Assembly (NCBI GenBank): GCA_020722305.1
Contig: DYLB01000043.1
Span: 1 to 6,515 of the forward strand
DNA: 6,515 nt
Direction of reading: 5' to 3'
Source: Anaerolinea thermophila
GTDB lineage: Bacteria > Chloroflexota > Anaerolineae > Anaerolineales > Villigracilaceae
Made by a program: the position numbers and the translations under genes. Positions within the stretch are counted from its first letter, which is position 1; the number at the start of each line of letters is the position of its first letter. The notes below the pieces were generated by a model. That model ran no database searches. It saw only the letters and a list, made by a program, of their open reading frames with translations, and was not told the DNA's origin. This document shows, piece after piece, positions 1 to 5,906 of the stretch.

Positions 1-31
1 CTTGGTGTACTTCGTGTCCTTTGTGGATAAA
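1..31 (+). repeat. Dispersed-repeat-like motif of the TTCGTGTCCTTTGTGG type at the window edge
   Basis: The first 31 bases contain TTCGTGTCCTTTGTGG followed by ATAAA. From memory, near-identical strings are scattered through intergenic DNA of many environmental bacterial genomes, often beside gene ends. Frame 1 reads LGVLRVLCG and stops at TAA (28-30), so this could also be the last codons of a gene cut by the window edge. Only one copy is visible here, so its repeat nature is inferred from recall and not shown by this window. Confidence 0.35.
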
Positions 32-56
32 GACCTTTTTGCAGTAGACTCATAGC

Positions 57-71
57 GCGGCTTCCAGCCGC
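57..71. repeat. Short perfect hairpin with 3-nt loop
   Basis: GCGGCT (57-62) and AGCCGC (66-71) form a perfect 6-bp stem with a TCC loop. It lies just before the larger palindrome at 80-126 and shares its style of GC-rich arms with a three-base loop, so the two may belong to one element. There is no T-tract, so it is not a terminator. Confidence 0.55.
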
Positions 72-79
72 AGCCAAAT

Positions 80-126
80 GTACCGCCGACCTACGGTCGG
101 CCCTGCCAGGCGGAGCCTGGCGGTAC
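80..126. repeat. Composite palindromic (REP-like) element with two inner hairpins
   Basis: The ends GTACCGCC (80-87) and GGCGGTAC (119-126) are perfect 8-bp inverted repeats. Inside are two perfect 7-bp hairpins with 3-nt loops: GCCGACC/GGTCGGC (85-91 and 95-101, loop TAC) and GCCAGGC/GCCTGGC (105-111 and 115-121, loop GGA). The outer arms share bases with the inner stems, so a single strand can fold as a three-way junction closed by GTACC/GGTAC. This resembles intergenic palindromic repeats of the REP/BIME kind. Only one copy is in the window and no REP-associated (RAYT) transposase gene is present, so the class is inferred. The inverted repeats themselves are seen directly. Confidence 0.65.
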
Positions 127-192
127 GATTGCCAGATAAGATTTGCGCGTTCAATGCAAATGTTGCGCGGTAATACTATATAATACCCACGA

Positions 193-233
193 TTGGGAAT
201 TGCGCTCCGCGCTCAAAAAAGCGCAATTCTCAA
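193..233. repeat. Long stem-loop, 14-bp arms
   Basis: Bases 193-206 pair with 220-233 over 14 positions with one G-T wobble. The core is GAATTGCGCT/AGCGCAATTC, and the 13-nt loop ends in a run of A. No T-tract follows on either strand, so it does not look like an intrinsic terminator. A TATAAT box sits 8 nt upstream (179-184), which would place a transcription start at about 191 and the hairpin at the very 5' end of such an RNA. No good -35 box accompanies that box, so the idea is weak. Confidence 0.6.
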
Positions 234-457
234 CCGAGTGCGGTATAACTTCCGTTTTCCCCACGAAACCGGCGGGGCTGAGCCACAGGGCGCTTCGCAA
301 AGCCGCCTTCTCAACACCTGGAAGCCCTTCAGGTTGATTTCTACAAGTCGGTTCGAGCCGACTTCCACGTATTGCCGCAGGGGGCTTCGCCCAGGCAGGA
401 CTTTGGTCCGACGAATCGGGCTGCGCCAAAATATGGGTAGTCACCAGGGACAAAACA
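234..457. other. Non-coding spacer rich in short inverted repeats
   Basis: No open reading frame here looks like a protein: the short frames lack ribosome binding sites and have no family-like features. Several short hairpins follow one another. The clearest is AAGTCGG/CCGACTT (345-351 and 358-364), extended by a T-G wobble around a TCGA loop. Weaker ones are GGGC/GCCC (382-385 and 389-392) enclosed by TGCC/GGCA (373-376 and 394-397), GGAC/GTCC (398-401 and 406-409), and CCGA/TCGG (408-411 and 416-419). The stretch may be a degenerated palindromic repeat or a structured RNA. Stems of 4 bp are expected by chance in GC-rich DNA. Confidence 0.4.
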
Positions 458-485
458 TTGACAAAAAATAAAATATCGCGATAAT
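458..485 (+). promoter_or_regulatory. Sigma70-type promoter for the protease gene, with palindrome on the -10 box
   Basis: TTGACA (458-463) matches the -35 consensus perfectly. GATAAT (480-485) matches the -10 consensus at five of six positions, with a 16-bp spacer that is AT-rich. Transcription would start near 491-493 and give a leader of about 270 nt before the protease start at 764. The perfect palindrome TATCGCGATA (474-483) covers most of the -10 element and could be an operator for a repressor, although short palindromes also arise by chance. This is the best promoter-like sequence upstream of the protease. Confidence 0.6.
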
Positions 486-547
486 TGTATTATGTCTTTC
501 ATTGTCGCCCCGTCTTCCTGTAACCTTTGTAATTAAGGATGGCTCAG

Positions 548-607
548 ATGAATGAGGCGAGGCGCGCAATCAACCCCATCAACAAAGAGGCCTTGAGCCT
601 TCTCTAA
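548..607 (+). CDS. Possible 19-codon leader ORF in the protease 5' UTR
   Basis: The frame from ATG 548 reads MNEARRAINPINKEALSLL and ends at TAA (605-607). AAGGA (535-539) lies 8 nt before this ATG and could be its ribosome binding site. An in-frame ATG at 539 would add three codons, but it overlaps that site. CCTT (524-527) can pair with AAGG (535-538), which would hide the ribosome binding site. The stop codon overlaps the left arm of an inverted repeat at 606-638. The arrangement recalls translated leaders before regulated genes, but the peptide has no run of a single amino acid, matches no family I know, and could be a chance ORF. Confidence 0.2.
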   Translation: MNEARRAINPINKEALSLL

Positions 608-638
608 TCGGCATCTCCTGTTTTCTGGAAAGCCGATT
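606..638 (+). promoter_or_regulatory. Leader hairpin followed by a short T-rich stretch
   Basis: AATCGGC (606-612) and GCCGATT (632-638) are perfect 7-bp inverted repeats around a 19-nt loop. TT, A and GTTT follow, so the right arm runs into a short interrupted T-rich stretch about 125 nt before the protease start. It could be a weak attenuator or only a leader structure. The large loop and short stem make efficient termination unlikely. From 639 to 750 I see no further clear signal. Confidence 0.25.
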
Positions 639-751
639 TTAGTTTGATGCAGTTGAAAGACAAGATCCCTGGTTGAGGAGGTGGATAGAAAAAATATCAA
701 GTTGCGCGGTTTCCGTTCGTCAATCAAGTCAATCTGTTCGGCAAGATATAG

Positions 752-756
752 AGGAG
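752..756 (+). promoter_or_regulatory. Ribosome binding site of the protease gene
   Basis: AGGAG lies 7 nt before ATG 764, an ideal spacing. It fixes the start at 764 rather than at the in-frame ATG at 788 (Met9), and so gives the signal peptide its lysine-containing N-terminal region. Confidence 0.85.
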
Positions 757-763
757 AAAAATA

Positions 764-3700
764 ATGCAACAGAAACATTTTTTGAAAATGGCCCTCCGCC
801 TGGGAACGGCGATGGTCATCCTTGTCCTGATACTTTCTCAGTTTGTCGGGGTGGCGAATGCCCAGGACCGAAAACCGCCAAGCCGGGAGAGGGTTCAAAT
901 CGGGGTCAGTTTAGATGAAGTCCAAACCTATTTTGGCCGGCTCAGCGATATCAAAGGGCCGATTACCATTGTGGTCGAACTCGGACAGCCGCCGGCAGCA
1001 GTGCTTTACGCTGAATCCGGCGGGCAGTCTGCGCCGGCCAAGAACCAGGTCAGCGCGATCAAAACCGAGCAAGCCGGTTTTATGCAAAGCCTACGAGACA
1101 GGGACATTAAGGCGACCGAACTCTACCGCACCCAAAAAGTCTATAACGGCATCTGGCTGCGGGTCGATCCCAAAGACCTGAAGGCTATCGCCGACATCCC
1201 CGGCGTCCAAGCCATCCACCCTTCGATCCCCAAGACTATTGACCACACTACCAGCGTACCCTTGCTCGGCGCGCCGCAAGTGTGGGCAGGGCTGGGCGCA
1301 TTCCAGGGTGAGACCATTTCCATCGGCATCATTGACACCGGCGTGGACTACATCCACACCAACTTTGGCGGGCCGGGGGATTATACCGGGCAGGATTTCA
1401 CCACCCTCGGCGAAGCAGGCAATCTGTTCCCAACCGCTAAAGTCGTTGGCGGATGGGACTTTGCAGGCGATGCTTATGATGCAGGCAATCCCGCCTCCGT
1501 CCCCGCGCCAGATCCCGATCCGATGGATTGCAACGGGCATGGCAGCCATGTCGCCGGGACCGCAGCCGGTTTGGGCGTCAACCCGGACGGCACAACCTTC
1601 ACCGGGGACTATTCCACCCTGAGCGGCCTGACCGCCCAACAATACATCGATTCGTTCCGCATTGGACCGGGTATGGCCCCCAAGGCCGAGTTGTACGCCC
1701 TGCGCGTCTTCGGTTGCAGCGGTTCAACTGACCTGACCGACCTGGCCATCGAATGGGCCATGGACCCCAATGGCGACAACGACCTGAGCGACCACCTCGA
1801 CGTGATCAACATGTCGCTGGGCTCCAACTTCGGCTCAGCCTACGATTCTTCCACTGTGGCTGCCAACAACGCTGCCATGGCTGGCGTGATCGTCGTGACG
1901 TCAGCCGGCAACGGCGGGGACGTCTACTACATCACCGGGTCGCCGGGCATAGCCAAGTATGCCATCAGCACGGCCAACACCGTCGATTCCGGCGCTGTGG
2001 TCGGGGCCTTCGAACTCACGGTGACCGCCGGCTCAATGACGCTCGGCACCTATCCGGCGACCGAAGCGGCCTTCGGCCCGGCCCTCGACGCGACGGGGAT
2101 CACGGCAGACCTGGCCTACGCCAGTACGGGCACCGCCTGTACTTCCGATGGCGCGCTGGCGGACCTCACCGGAAAAATCGCCCTGATCGACCGCGGCTCA
2201 TGCACCTTTGTCGAAAAGGTTAAAAATGCCCAGGAGGCAGGCGCGGTCGGCGCGCTGATTGCCAACAACGTTCCGGGTTTCCCGTTCACCATGGGCGGCT
2301 CGGATGCCACCATCACCATTCCATCCATGATGACCAGCCTGACCGTCGGCAATGACCTCAAGACCGACCTCGGTTCTGGTACGGTTAGCGTCCGGCTGAC
2401 TTCCCAATACCGCGACCAGTTCACGATGACGGATACTACGGTCGAAGATACCCTCACGGCCTCCAGTTCGCGCGGCCCGGCCCGCAACGGGACCCTGCTC
2501 AAGCCGGACATTGCCGCCCCAGGTGATACCATTTACTCGACTGCAACCGGTACCGGCAATGAAGGCGTCAGCTATGGCGGCACCTCCATGTCCTCGCCGC
2601 ACGTAGCCGGTATGATGGCCCTCTTGCGCCAGGCGCACCCTGACTGGTCGGTGGCCGAACTCAAAGCCCTGGCGATGAACACCGCCACCAACGATGTCTA
2701 CACCGGCACCAGCCACACGGGTAACATGTACACGCCCACCCGTGTCGGCGCAGGCCGCGCCAGCGCAGCCAATGCCGTCCAGTCTGATGTGGTCGCCTAC
2801 TACAAAAACGATCCCGGGCAGGTCAGCGTAGCCTTTGGCGCAGTTGCGGTTGTGAGCGCCCAAAGCTTTACAAAGAGCATCACCCTCAACAACAAGAGCG
2901 GCACGGCCCAGAGCTACAACGTCACTTTTGACGAACGGTATCCGGCCAACCCCGGACTCGTCTGGAGCCTGCTCGATGCCGGTGGTGCCGCCCTGAGCAA
3001 CCCGATTACAGTGCCGGCCAACGGTACACTCGAAATCCAGGTTTCGGTTGCGGTAGACCCCGCGGCCCTGACCCGCTCCGTTGACGCCACGATCACAGGC
3101 ACTTCGCGCCAGCGCTTCGCTGAGGGCGGCGGTTACGTCACCCTGACCTCGACCGGCGCGGCCCCGACCCTGCGCGTGCCGGTCCACATCGCCGCCCGCC
3201 CGGGTGCGAGCATGTCTGTGGCTGAAAGCGGCCTCAACCTGCCCGCCGCTTCGTCCGGCACTTTCAGCCTGACTCCCAGCGGAACACCCGTAGATACGGT
3301 TGATGACGGCTCCCTGGTAACCATCCTTGAGTTGAAGGGTGAAAGTCCCAATGAAGCCAGCAGCAGCGGCGGAGCCAACAACGCCGATATCCAGTACGTG
3401 GGAGTAGGCACCGACTACCCGTCCTGGGCCTTCGCGGATAGCGCCCTGTTCTTCGGCATCTCTACCTACGAAAAATGGGATACCCCCAACGCAGTCGAAT
3501 TCGACGTTTACATTGATGTTGACGAAGACGGCGTTTCGGATTATGTGCTCTTCAACGTGAACCAGGGCTTCTTCACCGGCGTGACCGACGATGTAATGCT
3601 CTCCGCCTACTGCTCGCTCTCGGCCGGATGGTGTGACGCCTGGTATTACATGAACATGTTCAGCGGGGCCACGAACACCAACGCCTTCAACAACAACGTG

Positions 3701-4930
3701 ATGACCTTGCCCGTGCCGTTTACCGAGATTGGGTTGGTGGATGGCGTCAATACCGACTTCAACTTCTATGTCGTGAGTTGGAGCCGTGAGGGTGCGGGGG
3801 CTGTGGATATCACCGACGTGATGTCTTTCGATGTCGCCAACCAGTCTTTCACCGCGGTCGATCCCGTCTACACCGGAGAACCCGTATGGTACGACATCCC
3901 CGGCCTCTATCCGACCTTCAACATCGGTTACGACAAGGCTGCCATCGCTGCCAACCAAAGCAAGGGCCTGCTGCTCCTGCACCACCACAACGCCGTCAAC
4001 ACAGCCCAGGTACTGACCCTCCCGCCGAGCGTCACCTCCATCGTGCGCGCCGGTGCGGATCCAGCCGTTACTGCGACGGTTGACTTCACCGTCACCTTCT
4101 CGACCGACGTGACCGGTGTGGATACCGGCGATTTCCAGTTGGCGACCACCGGCAACCTGCCCAATGCAGCCATCACCGGCGTAACCGGCGGCGGTGACAC
4201 TTACACCGTCACCGTCACCGTTGGCGCGAACACCGGCGGCACACTCGGCCTGAACCTGATGGACGACGACAGCATCATTGATAGTGCGTCCACTCCATTG
4301 GGCGGGCTGGGCCTCGGCAATGGCGATTTCACCGGCGGTGAAGTCTACACCATCCCCAATGTCATCACAGTCACGTTCAGGTCGGTTGGCGCCAGAGACG
4401 GCTGGGTGCTCGAATCGGCCGAGAACAGCAATATAGGCGGCTTGCTGAACGCCACCGCCACCACCTTCAACCTCGGCGACGACGCGGCAGACAGGCAATA
4501 TCGCGGCATTCTGCACTTCTACACTGCAACCTTGCCGGATAACGCAGTGATTACCAAGGCGACCCTCAGGATCCGTAAGCAGGGATTGGTCGGCACCAAC
4601 CCGTTCACCATCCTCAACAACCTGAAAGCGGGCATCCGCAAGGGTGCCTTCGGGCAGTACACCCTGCAGGAAACCGACTTCCAGGCTGTAGCCAGCGCCA
4701 ATGGAGTCGCCACGTTTGGGAAAGTACCCGTCAACAACTGGTATTCGGCCGTCCTGAACCAGACCGCCTTCTCCTTCATCAACCTGACCGGCCCCACCCA
4801 GTTCCGCCTGGCCTTCACCAAGGATGACAACAACGATAACGGCGCGGACTACATGAGGTTCTTCAGCGGCAACGCCGTAGCCGCGTCCCGCCCACAACTG
4901 ATCATCAAATACTACATCCCGGCCCCGTAG
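764..4930 (+). CDS. Secreted subtilisin-like serine protease (peptidase S8) with PA, Fn3-like, Ig-like and DNRLRE-type domains
   Basis: This is a 1388-residue endopeptidase, probably exported to degrade extracellular protein. Residues 1-33 form a signal peptide (basic start, hydrophobic core, ANA before Q34). An I9-like propeptide spans about 67-155. The S8 domain spans about 180-675: Asp191 in GIIDTGVDY, His259 in NGHGSHVAGT, oxyanion Asn383 in SAGNGG, and Ser608 in GGTSMSSPHVAG, so the triad is intact. A PA (protease-associated) domain is inserted at about 416-547, with ALIDRGSCTF and a likely Cys459-Cys480 pair. Cys256 and Cys318 may form another. An Fn3-like beta-sandwich follows (about 680-815). 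The beta-rich region 820-1086 has a DxDxDG loop at 918-926 and is not recognised. An Ig-like repeat (1087-1197) ends in GEVYTI. The tail (1198-1388) resembles DNRLRE modules and ends in RPQLIIKYYIPAP, with no membrane anchor or LPxTG. The gene stands alone, flanked by its own promoter and a terminator. Fold and catalytic class are near certain; the substrate is unknown. Confidence 0.96.
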   Translation: MQQKHFLKMALRLGTAMVILVLILSQFVGVANAQDRKPPSRERVQIGVSLDEVQTYFGRLSDIKGPITIVVELGQPPAAVLYAESGGQSAPAKNQVSAIKTEQAGFMQSLRDRDIKATELYRTQKVYNGIWLRVDPKDLKAIADIPGVQAIHPSIPKTIDHTTSVPLLGAPQVWAGLGAFQGETISIGIIDTGVDYIHTNFGGPGDYTGQDFTTLGEAGNLFPTAKVVGGWDFAGDAYDAGNPASVPAPDPDPMDCNGHGSHVAGTAAGLGVNPDGTTFTGDYSTLSGLTAQQYIDSFRIGPGMAPKAELYALRVFGCSGSTDLTDLAIEWAMDPNGDNDLSDHLDVINMSLGSNFGSAYDSSTVAANNAAMAGVIVVTSAGNGGDVYYITGSPGIAKYAISTANTVDSGAVVGAFELTVTAGSMTLGTYPATEAAFGPALDATGITADLAYASTGTACTSDGALADLTGKIALIDRGSCTFVEKVKNAQEAGAVGALIANNVPGFPFTMGGSDATITIPSMMTSLTVGNDLKTDLGSGTVSVRLTSQYRDQFTMTDTTVEDTLTASSSRGPARNGTLLKPDIAAPGDTIYSTATGTGNEGVSYGGTSMSSPHVAGMMALLRQAHPDWSVAELKALAMNTATNDVYTGTSHTGNMYTPTRVGAGRASAANAVQSDVVAYYKNDPGQVSVAFGAVAVVSAQSFTKSITLNNKSGTAQSYNVTFDERYPANPGLVWSLLDAGGAALSNPITVPANGTLEIQVSVAVDPAALTRSVDATITGTSRQRFAEGGGYVTLTSTGAAPTLRVPVHIAARPGASMSVAESGLNLPAASSGTFSLTPSGTPVDTVDDGSLVTILELKGESPNEASSSGGANNADIQYVGVGTDYPSWAFADSALFFGISTYEKWDTPNAVEFDVYIDVDEDGVSDYVLFNVNQGFFTGVTDDVMLSAYCSLSAGWCDAWYYMNMFSGATNTNAFNNNVMTLPVPFTEIGLVDGVNTDFNFYVVSWSREGAGAVDITDVMSFDVANQSFTAVDPVYTGEPVWYDIPGLYPTFNIGYDKAAIAANQSKGLLLLHHHNAVNTAQVLTLPPSVTSIVRAGADPAVTATVDFTVTFSTDVTGVDTGDFQLATTGNLPNAAITGVTGGGDTYTVTVTVGANTGGTLGLNLMDDDSIIDSASTPLGGLGLGNGDFTGGEVYTIPNVITVTFRSVGARDGWVLESAENSNIGGLLNATATTFNLGDDAADRQYRGILHFYTATLPDNAVITKATLRIRKQGLVGTNPFTILNNLKAGIRKGAFGQYTLQETDFQAVASANGVATFGKVPVNNWYSAVLNQTAFSFINLTGPTQFRLAFTKDDNNDNGADYMRFFSGNAVAASRPQLIIKYYIPAP

Positions 4931-4966
4931 GGAAGTTCCCGAAACATCGTTCGATGATCAACCAAA

Positions 4967-4995
4967 AGCGGAGGCTGCCAATGGCAGCCTCCGCT
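4967..4995. terminator. Bidirectional intrinsic terminator between convergent genes
   Basis: AGCGGAGGCTGCC (4967-4979) and GGCAGCCTCCGCT (4983-4995) form a perfect 13-bp stem with the 3-nt loop AAT. On the plus strand CTCTTTGTGTT follows; on the minus strand the stem is followed by TTTTGGT. It lies 36 nt after the protease stop and 23 nt past the stop of the minus-strand gene that begins at 5594. It can therefore serve both converging transcripts. The U-tracts are short but the stem is strong. Confidence 0.85.
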
Positions 4996-5018
4996 CTCTT
5001 TGTGTTCGCGATGGGTGA

Positions 5019-5594
5019 TTATTCGAACCACTTTTCATCCAACGCCGGCCACGCTTCGGACTGGTCGGCGCGCTCATGCCAGTTTTCCTTGCCGCTCCAG
5101 GCCTCGATTTTCATCACGTAAACCGAAGTGCGCGCCAGCTCCTTATCGGTGATGGGACGGTACTCCCGGCCTGGCTCCATTTCAGGGAAATATTTCTTGA
5201 GCAGGCCGTACAGCAGCCGCCGGGATTCGTCTGGATCGGCCACCACCTCGACCGGGCCAAAGGCCATCACGCTGCGGTACTGGACCCCGAACTCGAGTGC
5301 CACGTTCGACGGCAGGTAGCGGCCCTGTTCGTAGACCGTGAAACCCGCCTGCGGATGCCGCTCCAGGTTGGCCCGCATCCGCCCGGCAATGTTGGAGTGG
5401 AAGGCGATCCGGTGATTTTCTTCGTCGAACCAGTAACTGGTCGGGGTGGCGAAGGGCTGCTCGTCCCAGCGGGTGGCGAGGACGCCGGTCTCGGCGCGGT
5501 GCAGCAAGGCGCGGATCCAGGCCTCGTCGTCCCGTTTGTAGCCGGGCAGGCGCTGGTGGGCAGCCGGTGACTTATCCGAATAGTTGCGCGGCAT
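5019..5594 (-). CDS. Pyridoxamine 5'-phosphate oxidase-fold flavin-binding protein (NimA-like)
   Basis: This 191-residue protein belongs to the split-beta-barrel PNPOx-like superfamily, whose members bind FMN or related cofactors as dimers and act as small-molecule oxidoreductases. NimA-type members reduce nitroimidazoles. The features are GVLATRWDEQPFATPTSYWF (37-56), the first barrel strands; IAFHSNIAGRMRANLERHP (63-81), the usual cofactor-phosphate region; GFTVYEQGRYLP (84-95); and YRSVMAFGPVEVVAD (106-120). The helix DESRRLLYGLLKKYFPEM (122-139) follows. The Trp-rich C-terminus may help form the active site. There is no signal peptide, so it is cytoplasmic. The start at 5594 has GAGGA (5602-5606) 7 nt upstream, inside the end of the DUF4342 gene. 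It is the last gene of the minus-strand group. The exact substrate cannot be read from the sequence, and a heme- or F420-binding relative is possible, so no symbol is given. Confidence 0.9.
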   Translation of the reverse strand: MPRNYSDKSPAAHQRLPGYKRDDEAWIRALLHRAETGVLATRWDEQPFATPTSYWFDEENHRIAFHSNIAGRMRANLERHPQAGFTVYEQGRYLPSNVALEFGVQYRSVMAFGPVEVVADPDESRRLLYGLLKKYFPEMEPGREYRPITDKELARTSVYVMKIEAWSGKENWHERADQSEAWPALDEKWFE

Positions 5595-5597
5595 AGC

Positions 5598-5840
5598 TCA
5601 GTCCTCGCTTTTCTCGACGACCAGGGTGGCTTCGGTCAACAGGGCCGCGACCGCGCCCAGGGCGGCCAGTTGCGGAGCGATCAAGGCGCCGACCACACCA
5701 AAGGTGAGCGGAATCTCGAAGATGACCTTGCCATCCTTGCTTTTGACGATGATCCGGCGGATGTTGCCTTCTTTGAGCAATTCCTTGATCTTGGACATCA
5801 AATCTTCACCACTGACACGGAATTCTTCTGTCTTGCTCAT
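5598..5840 (-). CDS. DUF4342 domain-containing small protein
   Basis: This 80-residue protein matches my memory of the DUF4342 family along its whole length, and 80 residues is a usual size for it. Residues 1-20 (MSKTEEFRVSGEDLMSKIKE) and the segment GNIRRIIVKSKDGKVIFEIPL (25-45) form a charged helix and two probable strands. Residues 46-69 (TFGVVGALIAPQLAALGAVAALLT) are hydrophobic and alanine/glycine-rich, like one membrane segment or a buried amphipathic region. ATLVVEKSED ends the chain. The function of the family is unknown to me; some relatives carry an N-terminal UBA-like helix, which this one lacks. The start at 5840 has AGGAGA (5845-5850) 4 nt upstream. The stop is 3 nt before the next gene's start, so the two are very likely co-transcribed and perhaps translationally coupled. 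Confidence 0.85.
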   Translation of the reverse strand: MSKTEEFRVSGEDLMSKIKELLKEGNIRRIIVKSKDGKVIFEIPLTFGVVGALIAPQLAALGAVAALLTEATLVVEKSED

Positions 5841-5859
5841 GGTTTCTCCTTTTTTGTAA

Positions 5860-5877
5860 GACGGGATTTATCCCGTC
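5860..5877 (-). promoter_or_regulatory. Intergenic hairpin before the DUF4342 gene
   Basis: GACGGGA (5860-5866) and TCCCGTC (5871-5877) are a perfect 7-bp inverted repeat with a 4-nt loop. On the minus strand TTACAAAAAAGGAG follows, with no T-tract, so this is not a standard terminator. It lies 9 nt upstream of the DUF4342 ribosome binding site and could affect mRNA processing or stability in the minus-strand transcript. Confidence 0.45.
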
Positions 5878-5881
5878 AGCG

Positions 5882-5906
5882 GTGGAACAGAGGCAATTTG
5901 TTCCAC
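5882..5906 (-). promoter_or_regulatory. Intergenic hairpin at the end of the membrane-protein gene
   Basis: GTGGAACA (5882-5889) and TGTTCCAC (5899-5906) form a perfect 8-bp stem with a 9-nt loop. Its first transcribed base is the last base of the membrane-protein stop codon. Only 4 nt separate it from the next hairpin, so the 65-nt gap is almost filled by two stem-loops. There is no U-tract. An RNA stabiliser, a processing site or a weak partial terminator would all fit. Confidence 0.45.

Noticed and set aside
80..420. CRISPR array or tRNA cluster
   Set aside because: The inverted repeats are all different, with no regular direct repeat and spacer pattern, and no tRNA-like T-arm/acceptor combination could be found.
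143..471. Short overlapping open frames on both strands in the upstream spacer
   Set aside because: They lack ribosome binding sites, overlap the inverted repeats and resemble no known protein; none is supported as a gene.
673..918. An 81-codon plus-strand frame overlapping the protease start, with GAGGAGG nearby
   Set aside because: The purine-rich string at about 675-681 has no start codon at a suitable distance, and the frame overlaps the protease signal peptide in a different frame.
1091..1642. A 183-codon minus-strand frame opposite the protease catalytic region
   Set aside because: It lies entirely opposite the Asp/His part of the S8 domain and has a composition typical of an antisense frame.
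4201..4222. Short tandem repeat of the CACCGT type
   Set aside because: It encodes an alternating Thr-Val beta strand in the Ig-like domain and is explained by the protein sequence.
2198..4897. An 899-codon open frame on the minus strand inside the protease gene
   Set aside because: The protein is a low-complexity mix of Gly, Val, Arg and Ala with no family features, and the plus-strand frame has a full set of protease domains. Long antisense frames are expected opposite GC-rich coding DNA.
5076..5570. A 164-codon open frame on the plus strand opposite the flavin-binding protein gene
   Set aside because: It has no recognisable domain and overlaps a gene with clear PNPOx-fold motifs and a ribosome binding site. 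It is an antisense shadow.
5860..5906. Intrinsic terminator after the membrane-protein gene
   Set aside because: Both stems are perfect, but neither is followed by a T-tract on the minus strand, so a standard terminator call is not supported.
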